A DNA stretch of 22,263 bases, from the NCBI GenBank assembly GCA_050114795.1, contig JASFRS010000016.1, positions 1-22,263 of the forward strand, in the 5' to 3' direction. Origin of the DNA: JASFRS01 sp050114795. Lineage in GTDB: Bacteria > Pseudomonadota > Alphaproteobacteria > Sphingomonadales > CAKZYD01. Shown in pieces: positions 1-7,848 of the stretch. Made by a program: the position numbers and the translations under genes. The notes under the pieces are model-generated. The model saw nothing but the letters and a program-made list of their open reading frames with translations, had not been told where the DNA came from and did no database searches. Each line of letters begins with the position of its first letter. Position 1 is the stretch's first letter.

Positions 1-58
1 GTCCAAATTTGTGACAGGTACAGAACTTTACATCGACGGTGGTCTATCCGCGCTTTAA
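1..58 (+). CDS. SDR family oxidoreductase, C-terminal end only
   Basis: Only the last 18 codons are present, read in the frame starting at base 2. They give a peptide ending FVTGTELYIDGGLSAL followed by TAA. VTG-x-x-L-x-(V/I)DGG near the C-terminus is the hallmark of classical NAD(P)-dependent short-chain dehydrogenases of the FabG type. The substrate cannot be told from this fragment. The gene converges on hisD and its last 15 bases overlap the hisD 3' end. The 5' end lies outside the window. Confidence 0.8.
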   Translation, partial: SKFVTGTELYIDGGLSAL

Positions 59-1342
59 GCGGAGCGACACGGAGAGCGCATGCGCATCAAGACCTTCTGC
101 CTGAGCTAAAGTCACGGCAGAAGGTCCTAATTCTTCCAACGCCTCAGCACTGCAGCCAAGTATTGTGGTGCGCTTCATAAAATCCTGCACACCAAGGCCC
201 GATGAAAAACGTGCCCGCCGCCCGGTCGGCAAGACATGGTTGGGTCCACCCAGATAATCGCCAATAGCTTCCGGCGTATGGTTCCCCATGAAGATGGATC
301 CCGCATGGCGAATATGCGGCAGCAGCACTTCCGGATCTTCAACAGACAGCAATAAATGTTCAGGTGCTAAAGCATTGATGAGAGCAGGCGCATTTTCCGC
401 GATGTCTTCAACAATGATAATCGCACCATAAACATCCCAGCTCTTAGCCGCGATGTCTGCTTTTGGCAAAATTTCTAAATGTTTTAATATTTCGCCTTCA
501 ACCGCTTTGGCGAAAACTTCATCATCAGTGATTAATATGGATTGCGCGGTCTCGTCATGTTCAGCCTGAGAGAGTAAATCAGCGGCAATCCAGCTTGGAT
601 CGCATTGCGCATCCGCCACGACAAGAATTTCCGAAGGTCCGGCAATCATATCAATCCCGACACGACCAAAGACTTGGCGCTTGGCCTCCGCCACATAGGC
701 GTTACCGGGTCCGACAATCTTGTCCACGGACGCAATGCTTTCACTGCCATAGGCCAATGCGGCAATCGCCTGCGCGCCGCCAATGGGATGAATTTTGCTC
801 ACACCTGCAATATGGGCTGCGGCAAGCACTAGGGGATTCACTTTGCCTTTAGGGCAGGGCACCACCATGGAGATACGCTCAACGCCAGCGACCTTCGCAG
901 GCAAGGCATTCATCAGTACAGATGAGGGATAACTGGCCAAACCGCCCGGCACATAAAGACCAACCGCATCCATAGCGCCCCAACGTGCACCTAGCTTCAC
1001 GCCCAGCGCATCTGTTGTCTCAATGTCTTTCGGTTTTTGCAGCTCATGAAAAGCCCGAATGCGTTCTGCTGCAAGATGAAGGGCTTTAATCTGGTGTTTG
1101 GGACAGTCATCATAGGCTTTGGCAATGGTCTGTTTAGAAAATTCAAAGCCGAATTCGCCCAAGTCCAGGCCATCAAAACGTAGGCTGTAGTCCTTAAGTG
1201 CCGCATCACCTCGGTCACGCACATCGGCTATGATGTCCGCCACCACGTCGCGCACATTGCTGTCCGCTTCCCTCTTCTGGTTTACAAAGTCGCAAAAACG
1301 TTCACCGAAGTCGCTGGATGTACATTTCAGTTTAATCGGCAT
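44..1342 (-). CDS. hisD: histidinol dehydrogenase HisD
   Basis: HisD carries out the last two steps of histidine synthesis in the cytoplasm, oxidising L-histidinol to L-histidine with two NAD+. The 432-residue length is normal for the family. Zn and catalytic residues fall where expected: Q259 and H262 (SQAEHDETAQ), the catalytic E328-H329 pair (APEHL), D362 (GDYLGGPNH) and H421 near the C-terminus. The GPGNAYVAEAKRQVFG and AGPSEIL blocks are also typical. The ATG start has AGGAGG 9 bases upstream, inside the end of hisG, and the two genes overlap by 11 bases, so they are surely one transcript with translational coupling. The 3' end overlaps the convergent SDR gene. Confidence 0.97.
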   Translation of the reverse strand: MPIKLKCTSSDFGERFCDFVNQKREADSNVRDVVADIIADVRDRGDAALKDYSLRFDGLDLGEFGFEFSKQTIAKAYDDCPKHQIKALHLAAERIRAFHELQKPKDIETTDALGVKLGARWGAMDAVGLYVPGGLASYPSSVLMNALPAKVAGVERISMVVPCPKGKVNPLVLAAAHIAGVSKIHPIGGAQAIAALAYGSESIASVDKIVGPGNAYVAEAKRQVFGRVGIDMIAGPSEILVVADAQCDPSWIAADLLSQAEHDETAQSILITDDEVFAKAVEGEILKHLEILPKADIAAKSWDVYGAIIIVEDIAENAPALINALAPEHLLLSVEDPEVLLPHIRHAGSIFMGNHTPEAIGDYLGGPNHVLPTGRRARFSSGLGVQDFMKRTTILGCSAEALEELGPSAVTLAQAEGLDAHALSVSLRLKRG

Positions 1343-1997
1343 TTTGAACAGCCTCCTGAAACTTCTCGATCCAGGGTTTGAGAAGGCGGGACCGCGTCTT
1401 AAATGCCGCTCTGTTTACAATCAGGCGCGATGTGATATCGGCAATGACTTCTACTTCGACCAGGTCATTGGCTTTCAATGTCGCCCCCGTTGAAACCAAG
1501 TCCACAATCCGGCTACACAGTCCCAGCTTTGGCGCCAGCTCCATCGCTCCATTCAGCTTGATGCATTCGGCCTGGACACCGCGGTCTGCAAAATAACGGC
1601 TGGTTATATTGGGATATTTGGTGGCGACCCGAATATGGCTCCACAGTCGTGGATCATCGGTTTTTGAAAGCTCGGTTGGCTCCGCAATGGAAATTCGGCA
1701 CGCGCCAATTCCTAAATCCACGGGGGAATAAAGTTCGGAAAAGCCGAATTCCATCAACACATCATTGCCAGCAATCCCCATATCCGCTGCGCCAAAGGCG
1801 ACAAAAGTCGCCGCATCAAAAGCGCGCACGCGAATAAGGCTTAGACCCTCTACATTGGTGGCGAATTGAAGCGCGCGGGATTTATCATTGAAAAAATCCG
1901 CTTCCGGCTCAATGCCCGCTCTTTTCAAAATGGGCAGAACCTCTTTCAAAATGCGACCTTTGGGCAAGGCGAGTACAAGGTCTTTTTGCCGGGCCAT
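1332..1997 (-). CDS. hisG: ATP phosphoribosyltransferase, short-form catalytic subunit HisG
   Basis: HisG commits ATP and PRPP to histidine synthesis. At 221 residues this is the short form (HisGS), which lacks the C-terminal regulatory ACT-like domain. Family knowledge says such enzymes need the HisZ partner for activity and feedback control; no hisZ is visible here. LPKGR at residues 11-15, ADMGIAGND at 71-79 and the PRPP loop STGATLKAN at 169-177 identify it. The ATG has GGAGG seven bases upstream. It lies directly upstream of hisD with an 11-base overlap. A 73-base gap separates it from the methyltransferase gene upstream, so a promoter of its own is possible but I see no clear one. Confidence 0.96.
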   Translation of the reverse strand: MARQKDLVLALPKGRILKEVLPILKRAGIEPEADFFNDKSRALQFATNVEGLSLIRVRAFDAATFVAFGAADMGIAGNDVLMEFGFSELYSPVDLGIGACRISIAEPTELSKTDDPRLWSHIRVATKYPNITSRYFADRGVQAECIKLNGAMELAPKLGLCSRIVDLVSTGATLKANDLVEVEVIADITSRLIVNRAAFKTRSRLLKPWIEKFQEAVQNAD

Positions 1998-2070
1998 GGA
2001 TATTCCTCCGCTTTCACGCGCTTTATTTAGCAGCTTCGTGCCAAGCGTCCAGCGAAAGCGTAAGAAAATT

Positions 2071-2844
2071 TCATGACCCGGGCTTGATAAATTTCAACGC
2101 AAAGCGATCAGTTTTTCCACGCACCTGCGGTTTGAAGACGCTCAGACTATAATCATCGTCGCTTCTTGAAAGCACATCGCTCTCACCGATCAATTCAAAG
2201 CCTGCTGCCTCCATATCCCGAATAACAACCTGCGGGTCTATCCGGTGGAGGAGTTGGCCGCTTTGTAATGGATCCGCACCGGGGGCGGAACGATGGTCCG
2301 TTACGCCGAAAACACCACCGGGCTTTAAAGCATCATACAGCGTTTTCAGGAATTTATCCCGGTCAACGGCTGGCCAGTAATCCGAAACATAATAGGTGTC
2401 GTGAAAGCCGAGCCCAAAAAAGACCGCATCAAAGCTTTCCGGCTCAAAATTCATATCTGCAATATCGGTGATGACCTGCTCGATATCGCTCATCCGGTCA
2501 TCGGCGAAACGCTCGGCGAGTTCATCTTTGGCAAAGCCCAGATAAGGCGGCGCATTATACATCAGCACATGACCGCCATCATTCAGATAGCGGTGAAAGA
2601 TTTCCGTATAATAACCACCCCCAGCTAACACATCGAGAACATGCATTGACGGCGTGATTCCGAGAAAGTCTAAAATCTCATCAGGCTTACGCATGTCATC
2701 GCGAGCCATATCCCGGGCGAGCCTGCCTTCCTGCTGCAACACGTCACCAACCGCAGATTTTATGCCCGAGTCGGCAAAAACCGGACCTGTCGCCATCAAT
2801 ATTGCGGCCACGAAAATTGATTTGAAAAACAGGACATGTTTCAT
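2071..2844 (-). CDS. exported class I SAM-dependent methyltransferase (COG4798-like)
   Basis: The predicted protein has 257 residues and starts MKHVLFFKSIFVAAILMATG, a signal peptide probably cut after VFA (residue 24), so the enzyme should be periplasmic or lipid-facing. A Rossmann SAM-binding motif (VLDVLAGGGYYTE, residues 69-81) follows. Further on are SFDAVFFGLGFHD and LKPGGVFGVTDH, as in the COG4798 'predicted methyltransferase' family, whose substrate is unknown to me. An open frame continues upstream to 3165. I place the start at the ATG at 2844 because GGGGGAGG lies just before it, a signal peptide follows directly, and the extension would run into the divergent EF-G-like gene. SAM use outside the cytoplasm is odd and shared by the whole family. 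Confidence 0.85.
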   Translation of the reverse strand: MKHVLFFKSIFVAAILMATGPVFADSGIKSAVGDVLQQEGRLARDMARDDMRKPDEILDFLGITPSMHVLDVLAGGGYYTEIFHRYLNDGGHVLMYNAPPYLGFAKDELAERFADDRMSDIEQVITDIADMNFEPESFDAVFFGLGFHDTYYVSDYWPAVDRDKFLKTLYDALKPGGVFGVTDHRSAPGADPLQSGQLLHRIDPQVVIRDMEAAGFELIGESDVLSRSDDDYSLSVFKPQVRGKTDRFALKFIKPGS

Positions 2845-2928
2845 CGCATACCTCCCCCAGACTTGCGCCAACCATTTCACCTTTATGCCTTTTATAGGCC
2901 CACGCGGTCCAATCAAATGCTTGTGCGT

Positions 2929-2946
2929 CAAATCAGCCTTGATTTG
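2929..2946. promoter_or_regulatory. perfect hairpin in the divergent intergenic region
   Basis: CAAATCA and TGATTTG form a perfect seven-base stem around a GCCT loop. Outer GT/AC pairs extend the stem across a small bulge. It sits roughly midway in the 198-base gap between the divergent methyltransferase and EF-G-like genes, so an operator or 5'-leader structure fits better than a terminator. It is not followed by a T run on either strand. I could not pick convincing -35/-10 boxes for either gene in this gap. Confidence 0.4.
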
Positions 2947-3042
2947 CGACGGGGCGGGATTCGCGAAGTCAGCAAATGCGCGGCATACTGTTCCGTTCCA
3001 ATAGATAATCTGGAAATTCCTTAGGGGGAAAGGAGGTAACGC

Positions 3043-5061
3043 ATGGCTTCTCTTGGCAAAGGAGAAACCCGGGTGGTTGCCCTTATAGGGCCCTTCCACT
3101 CCGGTAAGACGACGTTGCTTGAAAGTATCGCAGTTGTTACAGGCGCCACCCACCGAAAAGGTCAAAATGGCAGCCGATTATTAGGGGACCAAAGCCCTGA
3201 ATCCAAAGCCCGCGAAATGGGCATCGATCTCAACGCACTCACCACCGAATTTCTAGGGGACAATTATTGTTTCATTGACTGTCCCGGCTCTGTCGAATTT
3301 TTACAGGAAAGCTTGAACGTACTGCCTTTGGTGGATGCGGCCATCATCGTCACCGAAGCGGATGACGCCAAAATATTGGCACTCGCACCCTTGTTCAAAG
3401 CTTTGGAAGATGCAGGCATTCCGCGCTTCGTCATGGTGAATAAAATTGACCGCGCTAATGGCTCCATCAGTGATTTGGTCGAAGGGTTTAGCCGGGTCTC
3501 AAATGTCCCGGTTGTTTTACGCCATATTCCCATTCGTGAAGGCGAAGAAATCAAAGGCTATGTCGATTTAGCCAGCTCAAAAGCGCGGGTTTATAAACCT
3601 GGTGAGGCCAGCCAAATCATTGACATTCCAGAAGATATCAGCGACCGGCTTGAATTGGACCGCTTTGCGATGCTGGAACAGCTCGCGGACTTTGACGATG
3701 CTCTGCTTGAAAAGCTTCTTGAGGATATGGAGGTCGAAGCGGAAGAAGTTTACACCGACTTGGCTTCCGACGTGCAGGAAGGCTTTATCGTTCCCGTCTT
3801 CTTAGGAGCCGCCCTTTATGATGAAGGAACGCGGCGCTTGCTAAAAGCTCTGCGTCATGAACTGCCCCCCTTTAAAGCGACATTGGAACGCTTAGGTGCC
3901 CATGAAAGGCCGCCTAAGATACTCGCCCAGGTCATGAAGACCATGCACACGCAACATGCGGGTAAGCTGTCCCTCGTTCGCCTTCTAAACGGCCAATTAT
4001 CCGACGGCGATGAAGTCAACGGGGAGAAAATATCCGGTCTCTTCACCTTAAACGGTCAGGATGTTTTGAAAACGACTGCCGCCTGGCCCGGCGATGTTGT
4101 TGGCCTTGGCCGATTAGAACAGGCGCAGACCGGCGACACGCTAAGCAACACTGGCAGAGCGATTTTGCCGATGGCAGACGTGCTCCAGCCCGTTTATGCC
4201 CATGCGCTTCATGTAGATAATCGCAACGACGAAGTGAAGCTGTCCGGAGCTTTAAACAAGCTATGTGAAGAAGACTTAAGCCTAAACGCTCATCACGACC
4301 GGGACACGCAGGAACTGGTGCTTATGGGGCAGGGTGAGGTGCATTTGAACGTCGCCATTGACCGGCTGAAAAGCCGCTTTGGCATCACTGTTTCAACAAG
4401 CGTGCCACAGGTTCACTATAAGGAAACCATCCGCAAATCGACCACCCACCATGCCCGTCATAAAAAGCAATCCGGCGGCCATGGGCAATTCGGCGATGTG
4501 GTCATGGAAATAAGACCTTTGTCACCGGGTGAAGGTTTCCAATTCACGGAAACTATTCACGGCGGGTCCATACCCAAACAATATATTCCATCGGTGGAAA
4601 GTGGCGTGCGGGATTATCTAACTTCCGGACCATTGGGTTTCCCCGTGGTGGATGTTGGTGTGACTTTGTTGGACGGTAAATATCATGCGGTGGATTCATC
4701 CGATATGGCCTTCCAGATTGCCGGACGCATGGCAATGTCAGAAGCTTTGCCAGGCTGCACGCCAGTGCTACTGGAGCCCATTCATCATGTCAAAATCCAT
4801 GTGCCCAGCGAATTCACCGCCAAAGTGAATTCCTTAGTTGCCACAAGGCGCGGGCATATATTGGGTTTTGACACCCGTCCTGGCTGGACTGGATGGGATA
4901 CGGTCGAAGCCCATATCCCAGAAGCGGAAACCAGAGATCTCATTATTGAACTTCGTTCCCTCACTTCAGGTGCTGGAACCTTTGAATCTCAATATGACCA
5001 TTTGGCAGAACTATCCGGTCGCATTGCCGATCAGGTGATTTCCGCCCGCGCTAGCGCTTAG
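3043..5061 (+). CDS. elongation factor G-like GTPase (EF-G paralogue)
   Basis: The 672-residue protein has the EF-G layout: a GTPase domain with P-loop GPFHSGKT (16-23) and NKID (133-136), then domain II, and a domain IV containing KKQSGGHGQFGDV. It is not the main fusA product. The usual RGIT switch I sequence reads MGID (59-62), and the universal DTPGH of switch II reads DCPGS (79-83), so the catalytic histidine is a serine. Such EF-G-like proteins occur alongside true EF-G in many alphaproteobacteria. The mycobacterial EF-G2 paralogue is reported to bind GTP without ribosome-stimulated hydrolysis. An AAGGAGG lies just before the ATG. It is monocistronic. Its end overlaps the convergent LysR gene by 51 bases. 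Confidence 0.88.
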   Translation: MASLGKGETRVVALIGPFHSGKTTLLESIAVVTGATHRKGQNGSRLLGDQSPESKAREMGIDLNALTTEFLGDNYCFIDCPGSVEFLQESLNVLPLVDAAIIVTEADDAKILALAPLFKALEDAGIPRFVMVNKIDRANGSISDLVEGFSRVSNVPVVLRHIPIREGEEIKGYVDLASSKARVYKPGEASQIIDIPEDISDRLELDRFAMLEQLADFDDALLEKLLEDMEVEAEEVYTDLASDVQEGFIVPVFLGAALYDEGTRRLLKALRHELPPFKATLERLGAHERPPKILAQVMKTMHTQHAGKLSLVRLLNGQLSDGDEVNGEKISGLFTLNGQDVLKTTAAWPGDVVGLGRLEQAQTGDTLSNTGRAILPMADVLQPVYAHALHVDNRNDEVKLSGALNKLCEEDLSLNAHHDRDTQELVLMGQGEVHLNVAIDRLKSRFGITVSTSVPQVHYKETIRKSTTHHARHKKQSGGHGQFGDVVMEIRPLSPGEGFQFTETIHGGSIPKQYIPSVESGVRDYLTSGPLGFPVVDVGVTLLDGKYHAVDSSDMAFQIAGRMAMSEALPGCTPVLLEPIHHVKIHVPSEFTAKVNSLVATRRGHILGFDTRPGWTGWDTVEAHIPEAETRDLIIELRSLTSGAGTFESQYDHLAELSGRIADQVISARASA

Positions 5062-5928
5062 CAACCAATCTATGACGCGTTGTGCCTCTATACTTAAGGG
5101 GCGCTTCGCATCATAGACTACATAATAAGCAAAGCGCGGGTCATAATCTGCAGGCCAGGCTGCCACCAGGTGCCCGTCCTTTAAGTCTCGCTCAACAAGA
5201 ATATCCCGGGCTAATGCCACGCCATGCCCATCCATAGCCAATTGCAACGTCAGGCCATGCTCATCAACCAAGATGCCGCCTTTCAGTGTCGAAACCTCTA
5301 GGCCCGCATTTTGGAACCACTCTCTCCAGGGTTGGTGCTCGCTATTATGAATCAGCGGCAGTCTCGCCATTTGCTCCAAAGTTTCAATCGGCCCATATCT
5401 TTTTAGAAAGCCCGGGCTACATACAGGAAAGCTTCGCACATCGGATAATTTATGCGCCGTCATCCCCCGCCAGCGACCCGCGCCATAGCGAATGGCAAAA
5501 TCATATTCAGGGGCGCTCAAATCTTCTAGCTGCGTTGAGGCTTTGATAGTGATATCAGCCCCCGAACAATCTTGTTTCAACCGCGCAAGGCGGGGGATGA
5601 GCCAGCGCGCCGCAAAAGACGGCAAAGTCGTCAAAGTGACAGTGTTGCTTTCCTCCTGGTTTGAAAGCTCCGCCACACCTTGGCGCAGAAGCTCAAAGCC
5701 TGCATGAATTTGTGTGAATAGCATTTGCCCCGCATTGGTCAGGCTTAACTGACGTCCATGGCGATGGAACAGCGCTGTTCCATAATCAGCCTCCAGGGTT
5801 TTAATCTGGCGACTAATCGCCCCGTGGGTAACATTTAATTCCTGACCCGCACGAGTCATATTCAAGGTTCGCGCGGTTGCTTCAAAGGCCTGTAATGCGC
5901 TTAAGGGGAGCCGTTGCATAGGGCACAT
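5011..5928 (-). CDS. LysR-type transcriptional regulator (GcvA-like)
   Basis: The protein has about 305 residues. The N-terminal winged HTH (LSALQAFEATARTLNMTRAG, then LNVTHGAISRQIKTLE) is followed by a LysR substrate-binding domain with VTLTTLPSFAARWLIPRL, typical of the GcvA subgroup. It is divergent from a PLP decarboxylase gene and probably controls it, in line with the palindrome at 5932-5950. Two ATGs are possible, at 5928 and 5919. The second may be better: a TATAAT hexamer occupies 5932-5927, so a transcript made from it would start about one base before the 5919 ATG and be leaderless. The 3' end runs 51 bases into the end of the EF-G-like gene. The ligand is unknown. Confidence 0.92.
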   Translation of the reverse strand: MCPMQRLPLSALQAFEATARTLNMTRAGQELNVTHGAISRQIKTLEADYGTALFHRHGRQLSLTNAGQMLFTQIHAGFELLRQGVAELSNQEESNTVTLTTLPSFAARWLIPRLARLKQDCSGADITIKASTQLEDLSAPEYDFAIRYGAGRWRGMTAHKLSDVRSFPVCSPGFLKRYGPIETLEQMARLPLIHNSEHQPWREWFQNAGLEVSTLKGGILVDEHGLTLQLAMDGHGVALARDILVERDLKDGHLVAAWPADYDPRFAYYVVYDAKRPLSIEAQRVIDWLLSASAGGNHLIGNATG

Positions 5929-5955
5929 TATATGTGAAGTTTTCTCACATGAAAG
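5927..5955 (-). promoter_or_regulatory. candidate promoter of the LysR gene
   Basis: On the minus strand, CTTTCA (5955-5950) and TATAAT (5932-5927) are separated by 17 bases. The -10 matches consensus perfectly; the -35 is weak (3 of 6). The spacer is almost entirely the inverted repeat at 5932-5950, so bound regulator would occlude this promoter, as in LysR autorepression. The predicted transcript start lies at about 5920, next to the ATG at 5919. Confidence 0.5.
5932..5950. promoter_or_regulatory. LysR-type operator palindrome
   Basis: ATGTGA and TCACAT form a perfect inverted repeat across seven bases, with the dyad and T-N11-A pattern of LysR-family recognition sites. It lies between the divergent LysR and decarboxylase genes. 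It overlaps the LysR promoter and is centred about 66 bases upstream of the decarboxylase transcription start predicted from the 5972-6000 promoter, the position usual for an activator-type LysR recognition site. Confidence 0.65.
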
Positions 5956-5971
5956 CCGGAAAATTCCTCAT

Positions 5972-6000
5972 TTGTTATTAGAAATCACAATTTATATGGT
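5972..6000 (+). promoter_or_regulatory. candidate promoter of the PLP decarboxylase gene
   Basis: TTGTTA (5972-5977) and TATGGT (5995-6000) are separated by 17 bases; each matches consensus at four of six positions. It lies 30 bases before the ATG at 6031. Its moderate strength suits activator dependence. Confidence 0.45.
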
Positions 6001-6030
6001 CCAGCGGCATAGTAATTATCCAGGTGCCCC

Positions 6031-7431
6031 ATGAACAACGACCCCAAAACTCACATCAATGAATTAGAAGCCCTGTTTGACCGCTTTCAATCCCATAGTT
6101 CCCAGGTTTTAAACGGCATGGGGAACAGAGCGACATCTATTGCCCCAAAACAAGCACAGGCGGTGACACTCCCCCAAAGTGGTCAGGATTTGGGCGACGT
6201 CTTTGATGAATTTCTCCGCGATATCGACCCCCATATGTGTGCTTCAGCAGGCCCTCGATATTTTGGTTTTGTCACGGGCGGCACAAGCCCCGCAGCCATT
6301 TTAGGTGACTGGCTGACTACGCTTTACGACCCCAACCCCCAGTCCAATAGCATGGAAGGCGATGTATCCGCCTTTATTGAGCATGAAGCCATGGCTATGT
6401 TGCGTAGCCTTTTAAACCTTGAAGACGACTATGTCGGTGGCTTCGTCAGTGGGGCGACCATGGCCAATTTCACCTGCCTTGCCGTCGCACGGGAATGGGC
6501 AGGCAAACAAAAAGGGCATGACACAGGGCGCAATGGTATTGGCCCTAAAATCCGCATTCTATCGGCCACACCACATAGTTCTGCTGTGAAGGCTCTTTCA
6601 ATGTTGGGCCTGGGGCGCGACTGCGTTATAGCTGTTCCCACTTTACCGGGGCGAGAAGCCATGGATTGCACAGCCTTGGAAAAGCTATTGGAAAGAGATA
6701 CGGACACCCCAACCATTCTTATTTCCAGCGCGGGCACTGTGAACAGCGGTGACTTTGATGACATGAAGGTCATCACCGCCCTTCAAAAACGCTTTGATTT
6801 TTGGTGGCATGTGGATGGAGCCTTTGGCGCATTTGCTGCCTCTGTCCCCGGGCTCTCTCATCTTGTTGATGGCTGGGAAGCGGCAGACAGCATTACGGTT
6901 GATGGTCATAAATGGCTGAATGTACCTTATGACAATGGCTTTTATTTTATCAAAAAGGCCCACTCCACCTTGCAGATGAACTGCTTTCAAAATGCTAATG
7001 CGCCTTATCTGGGGGAGCGGCTGGAAAACTTCTCTTATAGCAATTTTGGCCCGGAAAATTCCCGTCGTCTGCGCGCGTTGCCTGTCTGGTTTGCTTTGAA
7101 AACTTATGGTGCTGAAGGGTTTCAGAAGCTCTTCGAGCGCAATATCGCTCAGGCGCAAAAACTTGGCGCACTTATCGAAGCCTCTGAAGATTTTGAGCTT
7201 TTAGCGCCCGTGCGCTTGAATATCGTAGCCTTTGCCTTGAAAAATGAGGCCCTTCAAAGTGACTTCACCAAGAGTCTGATTGCCACCCGCCGGGTTTTTA
7301 TGACGCCCACAAAAATATTTGGGCGCACGGCAACCCGCGCGGCCTTGGTCAATTGGCAGACCAGGGATGAAGATATTGATATCAGCTGGGCTGAAATGCA
7401 GCGCGCTTTAAGAGAGGTGACGCGGCTCTGA
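6031..7431 (+). CDS. group II pyridoxal-phosphate-dependent amino acid decarboxylase
   Basis: The 466-residue protein belongs to the aromatic-L-amino-acid / glutamate / 2,4-diaminobutyrate decarboxylase fold. The PLP Schiff-base lysine is K294 in TVDGHKWLNVPYDNG. HVDGAFGAF (260-268) supplies the cofactor-binding Asp262, SGATMAN lies at 140-146, and H182 in PHSSAVKA matches the histidine that stacks on the PLP ring. PRYFGFVTGG near residue 80 is also typical. The substrate cannot be chosen from sequence alone; aromatic amino acids, aspartate or diaminobutyrate are all possible. AGGTG precedes the ATG. It is divergent from and probably regulated by the LysR gene. The last 24 bases overlap the convergent DUF2948 gene. 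Confidence 0.9.
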   Translation: MNNDPKTHINELEALFDRFQSHSSQVLNGMGNRATSIAPKQAQAVTLPQSGQDLGDVFDEFLRDIDPHMCASAGPRYFGFVTGGTSPAAILGDWLTTLYDPNPQSNSMEGDVSAFIEHEAMAMLRSLLNLEDDYVGGFVSGATMANFTCLAVAREWAGKQKGHDTGRNGIGPKIRILSATPHSSAVKALSMLGLGRDCVIAVPTLPGREAMDCTALEKLLERDTDTPTILISSAGTVNSGDFDDMKVITALQKRFDFWWHVDGAFGAFAASVPGLSHLVDGWEAADSITVDGHKWLNVPYDNGFYFIKKAHSTLQMNCFQNANAPYLGERLENFSYSNFGPENSRRLRALPVWFALKTYGAEGFQKLFERNIAQAQKLGALIEASEDFELLAPVRLNIVAFALKNEALQSDFTKSLIATRRVFMTPTKIFGRTATRAALVNWQTRDEDIDISWAEMQRALREVTRL

Positions 7432-7848
7432 TTTTGCTGGCCAGGGGTCGGAGACATCTTCCAAGGTGATATCGATGACCTCTGTGCCAAGCTTTACGGC
7501 GGCCTTTCCTGCAAAGGTGAGCAGTAGAGTGCCATCTTCGCCAGAAAGTGAGAGCATGTTTAACACTAGGTCTTCATCACCAGGTTTGAAGCCTACGAAT
7601 TGGGCCTTGTCGACGAAATCAAAGCGAAGGGCTGAACGCACCCGTTCAGGACGGCGGGGGCGGAGAAAACGCTTTTTCTTCTCCCAGCGATAGCGATTGA
7701 AGAGAATGACAAAGCGACGTTCCTTTTCCACATAGGCAATATCACTTGCCCGGACCAGACCGTCCTGGAGCAAAGAAGACAGGATTTTAATATCCCCTTC
7801 GCCCTCTGCGCGGATTTTCAACGGCGTTGTCTTTTCTTCCCGGCTCAA
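7408..7848 (-). CDS. DUF2948 family protein
   Basis: This 146-residue protein matches the DUF2948 family, which is conserved in alphaproteobacteria and usually sits directly after murA. Recognisable parts are the N-terminal GDIKILSSLLQDGLVRASDIAYVE and an Arg/Lys-rich middle with RYRWEKKKR. Its role is unknown. The start is a TTG at 7848 with AAGGG seven bases upstream; the TTG shares TTGA with the murA stop, so translation is coupled. Its 3' end overlaps the convergent decarboxylase gene by 24 bases. There is no signal peptide or membrane segment, so it is probably cytoplasmic. Confidence 0.88.
   Translation of the reverse strand: MSREEKTTPLKIRAEGEGDIKILSSLLQDGLVRASDIAYVEKERRFVILFNRYRWEKKKRFLRPRRPERVRSALRFDFVDKAQFVGFKPGDEDLVLNMLSLSGEDGTLLLTFAGKAAVKLGTEVIDITLEDVSDPWPAKSEPRHLS

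Noticed and set aside
2845..3165. N-terminal extension of the exported methyltransferase
   Set aside because: The longer frame would bury the signal peptide, overlap the divergent EF-G-like start, and lacks a ribosome site compared with the GGGGGAGG before 2844.
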